Assembly (NCBI RefSeq): GCF_001618425.1
Contig: NZ_BDCU01000011.1
Location: forward strand, 16,212 to 80,211
DNA from: Nocardia fusca NBRC 14340
GTDB lineage: Bacteria; Actinomycetota; Actinomycetes; Mycobacteriales; Mycobacteriaceae
Reading direction: 5' to 3'
DNA length: 64,000 nt
This document shows, piece by piece, positions 1 to 8,462 of the stretch. Below the pieces are notes generated by a model that was not told the DNA's origin, searched no databases, and saw only the letters and a list, made by a program, of their open reading frames with translations. The position numbers and the translations under genes were made by a program. Within the stretch, counting starts at the first letter, position 1; the number at the start of each line of letters is the position of its first letter.

Positions 1-406
1 AGTAGGTGCCGATCATTTCGCGTAGTAACGCCATGCGCTGGTTGTCCACCCGGCGCAGGCGGGCCGCGACCTCGTCGTCGCGCCGGGCCCAGTCGCGCAC
101 GGCGAGGTCGATGGGCAGCAGTTCGGGGGAGAGGGTGAGTGCCCCGGCCCGCTGGATCCTGGTCCGGGCGTCGCCGCCTTCGCGCGTGACACGGTCCAGG
201 ACGTCGTCGATGCTGCGCCGCTCCCAGGTGTCCAGCATCGCCTCGAGCAGTGCGTTGCGATCGGCGAAGTACCCGTAGAAACCGCCCTTGGTCACGCCGA
301 GCGATTTCGCGAGCGCTTCGACGCGGACGGCGTCGGGACCGCCGTGGGCCAGGGCGCGTAGCCCCTCGTCGATCCAGCCGGCGCTCGTCGTCCGTACCGC
401 GCCCAT
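1..406 (-). CDS. TetR family transcriptional regulator (3' end cut by window edge)
   Basis: The reading frame starts at ATG 406 and runs off the left edge, so about 135 N-terminal residues are present and the C-terminus is missing. Residues about 25-60 form a TetR helix-turn-helix, with LAKSLGVTKGGFYGYFADR as the recognition part; the rest begins the ligand-binding domain. It is divergent from the gene at 501. The 94-bp gap holds two TATAC/GTATA palindromes, which are the obvious binding sites. I infer that it represses itself and the divergent gene; the ligand cannot be read. Family assignment is firm, target is inferred. Confidence 0.88.
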   Translation of the reverse strand, partial: MGAVRTTSAGWIDEGLRALAHGGPDAVRVEALAKSLGVTKGGFYGYFADRNALLEAMLDTWERRSIDDVLDRVTREGGDARTRIQRAGALTLSPELLPIDLAVRDWARRDDEVAARLRRVDNQRMALLREMIGTY

Positions 407-431
407 GTGTCTCCTCTCACGTGCCGAGATC

Positions 432-447
432 TATACGCCACCGTATA
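432..447. promoter_or_regulatory. TetR operator 1 (imperfect palindrome)
   Basis: TATACGCCACCGTATA is an inverted repeat with one mismatched pair around a 2-bp centre. It lies 26 bp upstream of the tetR start and matches the second copy at 465-480 in 15 of 16 positions. The two centres are 33 bp apart, about three helical turns, so dimers would sit on one face of the DNA. Confidence 0.8.
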
Positions 448-464
448 TTGGCGCTAGCGTCATA

Positions 465-480
465 TATACGCCAGCGTATA
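465..480. promoter_or_regulatory. TetR operator 2 (perfect palindrome)
   Basis: TATACGCCAGCGTATA has perfect 7-bp arms around a CA centre. It ends 20 bp before the start of the divergent gene at 501, where a bound repressor would cover promoter or ribosome-binding sequence. Confidence 0.82.
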
Positions 481-500
481 ACAGGAAGTGGGTGTCGAAG

Positions 501-1013
501 ATGACCGAGAATTCCGAGCTTCGCCCGGCCGGTGGGCCCGCCGAGGCGGTCGCCCGTCAGCAACCCGAGATCGGCGCATCGATCCGGGCGCACAGCGGTA
601 TGGCGGTATACGACTACGCCGACCAGTTCACGATTCCCACGAAACCCGGTGTTTCCGCGACACCGGAAGAATGGGCGCGCACCGCTCTCGACGAATTGGC
701 CGGTGCGCAAGGGCAGTTCATCTGGCGGGTCGTGCTGGGCCTGCGGCTGCGGCGTCGATCGGCGGCCGGGCAGGTGGCCGGCTGGCCGATCGTCGAACGC
801 GGCGCCACCTGGATCACTCTGGGGGCCCGGTCGTGGCTGATCAGCGGGCGTCTGGTGGTCGAGCTCGCAGACGGCACCGCTTCGTTGGCCACCTTCGTCC
901 ACTACGAACGCCGGATGGGCCGACGGGTCTGGGCCGCCGTATCCCCGGGGCATCGACGTTTCGCGCCGGTGCTGCTTACCGATGCGTCACGGATCCTGTC
1001 GATCCGTTCGTGA
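501..1013 (+). CDS. hypothetical protein, DUF2867-like, probable TetR target
   Basis: 170 residues from ATG 501, with an AGGAAG-type ribosome site about 12 nt upstream. The frame is open further upstream, but an earlier start would run through the operators. There is no signal peptide or membrane segment. The C-terminal half, from GWPIVERGATW to the end, alternates beta-strand-like stretches and resembles the DUF2867 group, a family of unknown function often next to TetR genes. The resemblance is by eye. The divergent tetR and two operators suggest the gene is induced by an unknown ligand. Function not known. Confidence 0.72.
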   Translation: MTENSELRPAGGPAEAVARQQPEIGASIRAHSGMAVYDYADQFTIPTKPGVSATPEEWARTALDELAGAQGQFIWRVVLGLRLRRRSAAGQVAGWPIVERGATWITLGARSWLISGRLVVELADGTASLATFVHYERRMGRRVWAAVSPGHRRFAPVLLTDASRILSIRS

Positions 1014-1114
1014 AGCGGCCCGTCGGGATGTCCGGCTCGGCGGACCGACCACGCGCTCGGCGCTGCGGGCCGCGTCGTGTGGCATACCGGTCGGACACAC
1101 CGTGGCTGCCGGGC

Positions 1115-1152
1115 GGGCTACGTCCGGCGGACCCGGCTGCCGGACGTAGCCC
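1115..1152. terminator. bidirectional terminator-like hairpin
   Basis: Perfect 14-bp stem GGGCTACGTCCGGC / GCCGGACGTAGCCC with a 10-nt loop, between the convergent ends at 1013 and 1162. There is no T-run, as is usual in high-GC actinobacteria. Confidence 0.7.
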
Positions 1153-1161
1153 CATCCCCGG

Positions 1162-1608
1162 TCATTCCGCGGCGCCACCGGCCAGTAACGCGGCATTGAT
1201 CACCGTGGACAGTGGGGGCAGCAAGCCGTCGCGTTCCGGCGGTACGACCCAGTTGCATCCCTCACGGTTCCAGCGGCCGAGCCCGGTGGGCAGCATGACA
1301 GCGCTACCCACCCCCGGAATATCGATATCGATGCGCTGCAGCATCTCGACCACTTCCGGGTCCGGCCGGCGATCGGGGTAGGCCAGGAAGCTCCAGCGAA
1401 TCTGGCGGGCGAGCATGGGAACTCGGATCTCCCGTGCATCCAGGAGGCCGCGTACGGCCTTCGCGCGTTCGGTCGGCAGGTGGACGACGCAGGCCCGGCT
1501 GGTGATCGGCAGCATGACGAAACCGCCGCGTTCGGTGACCGGTAACCCGAACTCGTGGCGATAGTACGCGGCCCAGTCGTCGACCGTTCTGAGCTTTTCC
1601 ACGTTCAC
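1162..1608 (-). CDS. hypothetical protein, divergent partner of XRE regulator
   Basis: 148 residues from GTG 1608, chosen because AAGGGG lies 6 nt upstream; longer in-frame extensions are Arg-rich and lack a ribosome site. The protein is soluble and begins with VEKLRTVDDWAAYYRHEFGL. It has a conserved-looking core around HLPTERAKAVRGLLDAR and ends in a short Leu/Ala helix. I do not recognise a named domain. It is divergent from an XRE/TPR regulator across 236 bp. Small genes paired with such regulators are common in Nocardia and Streptomyces, so a regulatory pair is possible. Function unknown. Confidence 0.65.
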   Translation of the reverse strand: MNVEKLRTVDDWAAYYRHEFGLPVTERGGFVMLPITSRACVVHLPTERAKAVRGLLDAREIRVPMLARQIRWSFLAYPDRRPDPEVVEMLQRIDIDIPGVGSAVMLPTGLGRWNREGCNWVVPPERDGLLPPLSTVINAALLAGGAAE

Positions 1609-1844
1609 GGTGAACCCCTTGCCTCCCGCTGCCGAGCCTCCCTGGCGTGCCGAGCCACGGCCTGTGCCGGTCTCGCCGACCTGTCTTTCCAGGATCGCGT
1701 CCGCACCGGCGCGTCGGAACCGCCTACACGCTCCCGTTCCACTGCCCTTGCGCTGCCTTTGCCGGTGATGACGAATTTCCTTGTGGTTGCAGTCACATTC
1801 GGCTCGTACCCTGGAGAAGGAAATCGTTCGGAAAGGGTGACAAC

Positions 1845-3221
1845 GTGGTCGGCCAGTGGTCTGGAAAGGAGGCCCGGGCGCTTCGCGAGGCCAAGCGGAT
1901 GAGTATCCGGGAGTTCGCGGCACATCTGGGTGTGCACGAACGACTGGTATCCAAATGGGAGGCCGGGGGCGACCGGGTGCATCCGCGTCCGGTCAACCAG
2001 GCTGCCCTGGACACCTGTCTCGCCCGATCCGACGATGTCGAACGGACCCGGTTCGCGGCGTTGACCGTTCCCGAACCCGTTCCCGGTCCGCTCCTGGACG
2101 CCGGCCGGTACGCCGCGCCCAGCGGATATTCCAATGACGCCGAACTCCTGGCCCTCATCGATACCGGTGCGGCCCGCGGGGAAGGGCTGGCGGCGATTTC
2201 GGAGAGGGATCTGATCATGGCGGCAGCGCACGAGGCGAGCGAACACGCGGGCCGGGCCGAGAGTTCGAATATCGGTCCGAGCACGCTGGACCAGCTCGAC
2301 GCCGATGTCACGCGGATCGCCAACGACTACGTGCACACCCCGCCGATGCCGATGATGGTCGAGATGCTGCGGGTGCGGCGCCGGGTGTACCGGCTGCTGG
2401 AGGGCCATCAGCGGCCCTCGGATACCGGCCACCTATATCTACTGGCGGGCTCGCTGTCGGGGTTGCTCGCCAACGCGAGTACCGATCTGGGCTATCTCGA
2501 TGCCGCCGGGGAGCAGATCCGGGCCGCCTGGGCGTACGCGGAACTGTGCGGCCACAACGGGTTACGGGCATGGGCGCGCGGGATGCACGCGCTGATCGAA
2601 TACTGGTCCGAACGGCCGCACCGGGCGCTACAGCTGGCGCAGCACGGCCAGGAGTACGCGGATTCGGCCACCGCCGCGGTGCGCCTGCACAATATCGAGG
2701 CGCGGATCTGGTCGAAGATCGGGAGCGCCGCCGATACCGAACGGTGTATCCGCGCCGCCGCCGAAGCGAGTTCCGGGGCCGGGACCGACAGCCTGCACGA
2801 CGAGGTGGGCGGGGTGTTCGGTTTCTCCGACGCCAAGGCCGGCTATTACGCGGGCGCGACCTATATCCATCTCGGCCTCGCCGAACCCGCGCTGGTGGCC
2901 ACCGAACGTACGATCGAGCTGTACCGGACCGGCCCGGCGCGGCAGCGTTCCTACGGCGCCGAATCCCTGGCCCGCGTCGATTCGGCCGCCGCCCATCTGA
3001 TCAACGGCAGCCTCGACGGCGCCACGGCGGCACTGCTGCCGGTCCTGGCGCTCGACGAGGACAAGCGGATCGCCCAGTTGGAGGAACGCCTCACGGGCCT
3101 GCGCCGGCGGATCTGCGCGCCGGCTTTCCGTGGGGTCGCCGAGGCGCGGGCTCTCGACGAGCGGATCGAGGAATTCTGCGGAGCGACCGCGTCCCGCAGC
3201 CTTCCCCCGGGCAGTGGGTAG
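1845..3221 (+). CDS. XRE family regulator with C-terminal TPR-like region
   Basis: 458 residues from GTG 1845, with GAAAGGG 7 nt upstream. Residues about 8-45 are a Cro/CI helix-turn-helix (ALREAKRMSIREFAAHLGV, then HERLVSKWEAG). From about residue 160 the protein is almost entirely helical, with repeated Ala/Leu helix pairs (for example HLYLLAGSLSGLLANASTDL) typical of TPR-like sensor regions in actinobacterial regulators. These proteins often bind peptides or small molecules and control development or secondary metabolism; nothing here identifies the target. The divergent gene ending at 1162 is the likeliest local target. Confidence 0.82.
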   Translation: MVGQWSGKEARALREAKRMSIREFAAHLGVHERLVSKWEAGGDRVHPRPVNQAALDTCLARSDDVERTRFAALTVPEPVPGPLLDAGRYAAPSGYSNDAELLALIDTGAARGEGLAAISERDLIMAAAHEASEHAGRAESSNIGPSTLDQLDADVTRIANDYVHTPPMPMMVEMLRVRRRVYRLLEGHQRPSDTGHLYLLAGSLSGLLANASTDLGYLDAAGEQIRAAWAYAELCGHNGLRAWARGMHALIEYWSERPHRALQLAQHGQEYADSATAAVRLHNIEARIWSKIGSAADTERCIRAAAEASSGAGTDSLHDEVGGVFGFSDAKAGYYAGATYIHLGLAEPALVATERTIELYRTGPARQRSYGAESLARVDSAAAHLINGSLDGATAALLPVLALDEDKRIAQLEERLTGLRRRICAPAFRGVAEARALDERIEEFCGATASRSLPPGSG

Positions 3222-3374
3222 CCGGCTCTCTCGTGTCGGCGCGCGGGATGTGATCGAACGGGCTCGGAATCGGCGCGATATCGACCGGTTTCCCGGCCCG
3301 GCGCAGGCCGGCGCCGGTAACGGTCCAGCGCCGAGCCGGGGCGGGCCGGATATCCGCTTGCCCCTGGTGGCACC

Positions 3375-4628
3375 ATGGATCGCGTGAGTACTGGCCATTC
3401 GCACCCCGCGCCCCGGATTCTGGAGCAGTCCAAGAAGCTGCAGAATGTCGTCTACGAGATCCGTGGACCGGTACACGCACACGCGGCACGGCTGGAGTCC
3501 GAGGGCCACCGGATCCTGAAGCTCAATATCGGCAACCCCGCGCCGTTCGGCTTCGAGGCCCCCGATGTGATCATGCGGGATATGATCGCCGCCCTGCCGA
3601 CCGCGCAGGGCTACTCCGAGTCCAAGGGCATACTGCCCGCTCGCCGGGCGATCGTGACCCGCTACGAGCTGGTCTCCGGTTTCCCGGAACTCGATGTCGA
3701 CGATGTCTACCTCGGCAACGGGGTCTCCGAGCTCATCACCATCACCATGCAGGCGCTGCTGGACAACGGGGACGAGGTGCTGATCCCGGCACCCGACTAT
3801 CCGCTCTGGACGGCGATGACCAGCCTGGCCGGCGGCACGCCGGTGCACTATCTGTGCGACGAGGCCAATGGCTGGCAGCCCGATATCGCCGATATCGAAT
3901 CGAAGATCACCGAACGCACCAAGGCGCTGCTGGTGATCAACCCCAACAATCCGACCGGTGCGGTGTACTCGGCGGAGGTGCTGCAGCAACTCGTCGACCT
4001 GGCGCGCAAGCACCGGCTGCTGCTGCTGGCGGACGAGATCTACGACAAGATCCTCTACGACGACGCCAAGCACATCTCGCTCGCGACGCTGGCGCCCGAT
4101 CTGCTGTGCCTCACCTTCAACGGCCTGTCCAAGGCGTACCGGGTGGCCGGTTATCGGTCCGGCTGGCTGGCCATCACGGGGCCCAAGGAGCACGCCGCCG
4201 GGTTCCTGGAGGGGGTGGATCTGCTCGCGTCGTCGCGGCTGTGTCCGAATGTGCCCGCGCAGCACGCCATTCAGGTCGCGCTCGGGGGTTATCAGAGCAT
4301 CGAGGATCTGATCCTGCCGGGCGGGCGGTTGCTGGAACAGCGTGATGTGGCCTGGGAGCGATTGAATGCGATTCCCGGCGTGTCGTGCGTGAAACCCAAA
4401 GGCGCGCTGTATGCGTTCCCTAGGCTGGACCCCGAAATACACGAGATCCACGACGACGAGAAGCTGGTCCAGGACCTGTTGCTGCAGGAGAAGATCCTGA
4501 TGGTGCAGGGCACCGGTTTCAACTGGCCGCACCATGATCATCTGCGGATCGTGACCCTGCCCTGGGCTCGCGATCTGGCCGTTGCCATAGAGCGTTTCGG
4601 CAATTTCCTCGCGAGCTATCGACAGTAG
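3375..4628 (+). CDS. aspC: PLP-dependent aminotransferase (AspC/AlaA type)
   Basis: 417 residues; starts ATG 3375 or GTG 3384 are both possible, neither with a strong ribosome site. It is a class I fold aminotransferase. NPNNPTGAVYS is the cofactor-pocket motif, DEIYDKILYD holds the Asp that contacts the PLP ring nitrogen, and Lys253 in GLSKAYRVAGYRSGW forms the Schiff base. It resembles M. tuberculosis Rv0337c (aspC) along its length as I recall it; the related E. coli AlaA makes alanine from pyruvate and glutamate, so the substrate may be alanine rather than aspartate. In M. tuberculosis the gene neighbours the Fe-S reductase Rv0338c; here that gene lies about 12 kb away. Confidence 0.9.
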   Translation: MDRVSTGHSHPAPRILEQSKKLQNVVYEIRGPVHAHAARLESEGHRILKLNIGNPAPFGFEAPDVIMRDMIAALPTAQGYSESKGILPARRAIVTRYELVSGFPELDVDDVYLGNGVSELITITMQALLDNGDEVLIPAPDYPLWTAMTSLAGGTPVHYLCDEANGWQPDIADIESKITERTKALLVINPNNPTGAVYSAEVLQQLVDLARKHRLLLLADEIYDKILYDDAKHISLATLAPDLLCLTFNGLSKAYRVAGYRSGWLAITGPKEHAAGFLEGVDLLASSRLCPNVPAQHAIQVALGGYQSIEDLILPGGRLLEQRDVAWERLNAIPGVSCVKPKGALYAFPRLDPEIHEIHDDEKLVQDLLLQEKILMVQGTGFNWPHHDHLRIVTLPWARDLAVAIERFGNFLASYRQ

Positions 4629-4951
4629 CCGGGCGGGTAACTCCGGGTTAAAACCGACTCTCCATCCGGATTAAACCCAATTTTCCGAACCTACTGGCAC
4701 AAAAGAGGATCCTGTGTGTACAGTGGTCCTCGGCACCTCAAAGTGCCCGGCCAGGTTGTCTACCCCCCCTGGGCAACCTGGTCCTCGGGTTAGGCCGCCT
4801 ACCCCCCTGGGCCGCCTGCCCGCGGGCGGCGGAGACATCCCCCTGCTCTCCGCCGCCCCTTCCCGAGGTCCTCGGAAATACAGCGAAATCGCAGCGTAAG
4901 CCGCATCTGCCGGTCACATGGGCCCTCTGCGAATCCTCTAGGCTGACCCGG
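4629..4951. other. 323-bp intergenic region without a gene
   Basis: No supported coding sequence. It contains a C-rich stretch with near-repeats of CCTGGGCAACCTGG / CCTGGGCCGCCTG (about 4766-4820) and a GC-rich hairpin at about 4812-4833 centred on GCCCGCGGGC. The end (4939-4944, TAGGCT) looks like a -10 box 7 nt before the next start. Confidence 0.5.
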
Positions 4952-6571
4952 GTGAGCGACCACCATCACCACCACGACCACTCCCGGCCGATCGCCATCG
5001 GCGCGACCGCGGCCCGCGTCGTGGTCGGTTTGCTGGTCGCCATCGGAATCGTCGTCGTCCTCGCCACGATCGCCCTGTGGCCCGACCGCCAGCAGGTCGA
5101 GATCCCGCTGCCCATGCAGAACGCCGACGGAACCGCGGTGGTCACCGAAGCCGGAACGGTGATCCGGCAGGATATCGGCGCCTGCGGCAGTCCTTCCATC
5201 GGCCGCGTCTTCGACGGTGAACCCAAGCCGCCCACCATGCAGGTCTACGACTGCCAGCGCAGTCTGATCGCCATCGAATCCGGTCCGCACGAGGGTAAAC
5301 ACACGCTGCTCGAAATCGCGCCGGGCCCCGGGCAACCCGATCTGGCCGCCGGTGACGACCTGCGGATCGTGCGGCAGACCGGGCCGGACGGGACACCGCT
5401 GTACTCGTTCGACGATTACGCGCGGGGTATGCCATTGACCTTGATCGTGCTGGCCTTCGTCGTGGTGATCGTAGTGGTCGCCCGCTGGCGCGGGGTACGG
5501 GCGCTGCTCGGCCTGGTTTTCGCATTCGCGGTGCTGGTGTTCTTCCTGCTCCCCGCGCTGCTCGACGGGAAGCCCGCGATACCGGCGGCGCTGGTCGCCG
5601 GCTCATTGATCCTGTACGCGGTCCTTTATCTGGCGCACGGGGTGAATCTGCGCACCAGTTCCGCCCTACTGGGCACCCTCACGTCCATGGTGGTGGCGGC
5701 GGTGCTGTCCTGGCTGACCATCGAGGCCACGACGCTGACCGGTCTGTCCGAAGAGCAGAACACCAATGTCGCGACCTATATCGAGCAGGTCAGCATCACC
5801 GGCCTGCTGCTCGCCGGATTCATCATCGGTTCGCTCGGTGTGCTCAACGATGTGACCATCACCCAGGCGTCCGCGGCGTTCGAACTCGCGGAACTGGACA
5901 AGAAGGCGACCCGGCGCGAAGTGTTCGCCGCGGCTATGCGGGTGGGCCGCGACCATATCGCCAGCACCGTGTACACCCTGGTGCTGGCCTATGCCGGTGG
6001 GGCGTTGCCGCTGCTGCTGCTGTTCAGCGTGGCCGGCCGGCCGATCCGGGATGTGCTGGTGGGCGACGCGGTGGCCATCGAGATCGCGCGGTCGGCGGTG
6101 GGCGGTATCTGCCTGGCGCTGTCGGTGCCTCTGACGACCGGTATCGCGGTCATGCTGGCCCGGCCCTTCGGCAACAAGCCCACCGGCGGTCCGGCCACCC
6201 CGGCCCGACGGACCGCGGCGGCCCGGCACTCGGATACCGGTACGCATCGTAAGGTCGCTCGCCCGGGTGGTTCCGAGGGCGGCGCGCCGCGCAACCGGTC
6301 CGGCCGTGGTTATCAGCCGTGGCCGACGACCGGGGAACAGCCACGGGTACCGCGCAGCTCCGGTGATCAGCGTCCCGGCCCGCGGACCGGTGAGACACCG
6401 GCCGCGCGGGGCGGGCAGTACGGGCCGCCGCGGTCCGCGCAGCGGTATCCCGGCCGGCCGGAGCCGGGGGACCGGCAACCCGGACCGCCGCGTCCGGACG
6501 ACCAGTGGCCGAACAGCGGTGAGCAACGCGAGATCCGTCGACGGCGTCCGGGGCGTCCCGGCCCGGGCTGA
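4952..6571 (+). CDS. YibE/F family membrane protein with disordered C-terminal tail
   Basis: 539 residues from GTG 4952. Residues 4-8 are five histidines, then DH. One membrane segment (about 18-45) precedes an extracytoplasmic domain (about 46-160). A cluster of about seven hydrophobic segments follows (about 165-410), including GSLGVLNDVTITQASA, typical of YibE/F proteins. Residues about 410-539 are Pro/Gly/Arg-rich and probably disordered. The family is conserved but its biochemical role is not established. The start lies 7 nt after a TAGGCT hexamer, so the transcript may be leaderless. The natural His-run could bind metal; that is a guess. Confidence 0.82.
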   Translation: MSDHHHHHDHSRPIAIGATAARVVVGLLVAIGIVVVLATIALWPDRQQVEIPLPMQNADGTAVVTEAGTVIRQDIGACGSPSIGRVFDGEPKPPTMQVYDCQRSLIAIESGPHEGKHTLLEIAPGPGQPDLAAGDDLRIVRQTGPDGTPLYSFDDYARGMPLTLIVLAFVVVIVVVARWRGVRALLGLVFAFAVLVFFLLPALLDGKPAIPAALVAGSLILYAVLYLAHGVNLRTSSALLGTLTSMVVAAVLSWLTIEATTLTGLSEEQNTNVATYIEQVSITGLLLAGFIIGSLGVLNDVTITQASAAFELAELDKKATRREVFAAAMRVGRDHIASTVYTLVLAYAGGALPLLLLFSVAGRPIRDVLVGDAVAIEIARSAVGGICLALSVPLTTGIAVMLARPFGNKPTGGPATPARRTAAARHSDTGTHRKVARPGGSEGGAPRNRSGRGYQPWPTTGEQPRVPRSSGDQRPGPRTGETPAARGGQYGPPRSAQRYPGRPEPGDRQPGPPRPDDQWPNSGEQREIRRRRPGRPGPG

Positions 6572-6611
6572 CCTGCCGGCGCGGCCCCGAAGGTACGCCG
6601 GTTCGTCCTGG

Positions 6612-8306
6612 TCAGCGGCTCGGCGGCGGCGGAAACAGCGGTGGAATGGTCGGGAGCACGATCGGCGGCAGACCCGGCACCTGGAAGGTGTTCGGGCCGG
6701 CGGTGGTCGTGGGCGTCTCGGTCTCCCGAGGCGCGGCCACCGGAGGCGGCTCGGCCAGCGATTCGTGCTCCGGCGCGGTGGTCGGTGATGCTTCCGCCAT
6801 CCCGGGCCGAGCCGTGGGTGAGGTCGCCGAGCTCGCCGGCGGCGGGGTCGTACCTTCGACGGTGGTCGATTCCTGGCTGAACAAGTGCTGGCCGTAGCCG
6901 AGGCCGATACCGATCGCGGCCACCACCACCAGTGCGCTCACGGCCACCGCGGCGGCGCCGAGCTCACGGCGCCGGCGCTGCGGGGGTTCGCGGAACGACC
7001 GCCGGGGCAGTAGTTTCTGCGGGATTCGCAGCGCGATGGTGGGCGGATCCTCCTCGGGTGTCAGTTGCGGAGCCGTGGACAGGACAGGGCGCGCCGCCAC
7101 GGTCGGCGGCACCGCGGCGGTGCCGCTCGGGTGCTTCTCGGGGCCGGGGCGCTCGGTGGCGGGACGGGTGTGCGCAACGGAGTCGGCCGGCAGGTCGACC
7201 GCGGTACCGGCGGGCGGACCGAAGATTCCGGGTTGTGGCATGGGCTTATTCGGTCGCGAAACGGCCGGAGCGAGGACGGTCGCTTTCATGGCCGCGTCGT
7301 CCGGTGCCGCCGGGGGGCTTTCGAGTTCGGCCCCGAAAATGCCGACCTGTGGTGCGGGCGGGGATGCCGGAGTGGTGGTCTGCGCCGCGGCGGCCACGAG
7401 CGGCGGCACCGAGCTGTCCGAGCGCGGCGGGCCGACAGCCGGCCGCGACTCCGGCGCCCGCTGCGCAAGCAGGGCGGCACCCCGCGCCGTCGCCGCCTCC
7501 GGCTCCGGCGGCACCAGCACCGGCATCTCCAGTATTTCCCGGAGCGTGCGGCTGACCAGCGGGATACGGACGCCGCCGCCCACCGCGAGCACAGCCTGCA
7601 CCGGGCGGCCCGAACGGCCGATGATCTCGCGGGTGGCGTGGACCGAGGTTTCGACGGCCCGGGCGATGAGGGCGGTGAAATTCTCCTGGGTGAGCAGCAC
7701 CGGTCCGTAATCGCTGGGCAGCGCCACCGCGGAGGTCCCCGAAAGCTTTTCCTTCGCCGAGCGGCACAGCGTATCCAGCCGCGCCAGACCGTCCGGGTCG
7801 GGCGGATGGGCGATCCGGCCGGAATTGATCTGCTGCTCCCGGATCAGCGAATCGAAGTATTCGCCGCTGATATCGCCGGTGCGTTCGGTGTGCACGATCT
7901 GCCCGCCGGCGACCTCCACGACAGTGACCGACAGACCGGATGCGCCCAGGTCGTAGACGCCGAGCGTGCCGATCCCGGCCAGTGCGCCGGAGGCGGTGGC
8001 GAATTCGAGTGTGGCCTCGATATCGGGCACGATGTCGTAGTCGTCGAGCCCGTGTTCGGCCATCGCCGCGTGCATGGCCTCGGCCTGCAGCTCGTCGCGG
8101 CAGGCCAGTACGGTCCGGGCTATCCCGGGGTCGGAGTTCAACGCGGCGGCCACCGAGAGCGCGGCCCGCTCGGCGCTCGGGGTCTCACTCGGGACGACGA
8201 AGGTCCGCAGCTCGAACGACTGTGGGTCGGACGTCGCGGCGCCCGCAGATGGGCGCGCCAAGCGGATCGCGCCGGTTCCCACCGACACTCCCAGTGCTGA
8301 ACTCAT
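6612..8306 (-). CDS. Hsp70-like ATPase-domain membrane protein with proline-rich tail (paralogue A)
   Basis: 564 residues from ATG 8306, chosen because MSSALGVSVGTGAIRL starts the actin/Hsp70-fold phosphate-1 motif; in-frame upstream sequence is Arg/Gly-rich. Residues 1-330 look like an Hsp70 nucleotide-binding domain: TLGVYDLGASGLSVTVVE is phosphate-2-like and AVLAVGGGVRIPLVSRTL is adenosine-motif-like. There is no substrate-binding domain. After a Pro-rich linker, residues about 447-472 form one membrane segment; a short external tail rich in Thr/Pro follows. A second protein with this layout is encoded at 24840-26165. Function unknown; probably not a classical chaperone. Confidence 0.75.
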   Translation of the reverse strand: MSSALGVSVGTGAIRLARPSAGAATSDPQSFELRTFVVPSETPSAERAALSVAAALNSDPGIARTVLACRDELQAEAMHAAMAEHGLDDYDIVPDIEATLEFATASGALAGIGTLGVYDLGASGLSVTVVEVAGGQIVHTERTGDISGEYFDSLIREQQINSGRIAHPPDPDGLARLDTLCRSAKEKLSGTSAVALPSDYGPVLLTQENFTALIARAVETSVHATREIIGRSGRPVQAVLAVGGGVRIPLVSRTLREILEMPVLVPPEPEAATARGAALLAQRAPESRPAVGPPRSDSSVPPLVAAAAQTTTPASPPAPQVGIFGAELESPPAAPDDAAMKATVLAPAVSRPNKPMPQPGIFGPPAGTAVDLPADSVAHTRPATERPGPEKHPSGTAAVPPTVAARPVLSTAPQLTPEEDPPTIALRIPQKLLPRRSFREPPQRRRRELGAAAVAVSALVVVAAIGIGLGYGQHLFSQESTTVEGTTPPPASSATSPTARPGMAEASPTTAPEHESLAEPPPVAAPRETETPTTTAGPNTFQVPGLPPIVLPTIPPLFPPPPSR

Positions 8307-8462
8307 CGGCAGCCCATCCGTACTTCCCGCTTCACGATCTGCGAGCGTCGCCCGGTCGATGGTGACGGCACATCCCCCGAGCCACTCTTGTCGACAGTAC
8401 CGCCCGGCCCCGTCGCCGCGGGAGGCAGCAGCCACCGGCGTGCGCCGACCGGCCCCACGATG

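Noticed and set aside
4952..4990. Run of five His codons resembling an engineered affinity tag
   Set aside because: It begins a natural YibE/F gene with native upstream sequence and mixed CAC/CAT codons; nothing suggests a vector.
6612..8306. Calling the Hsp70-like protein a DnaK chaperone
   Set aside because: It lacks the client-binding domain and has a membrane segment; only the nucleotide-binding fold is shared.
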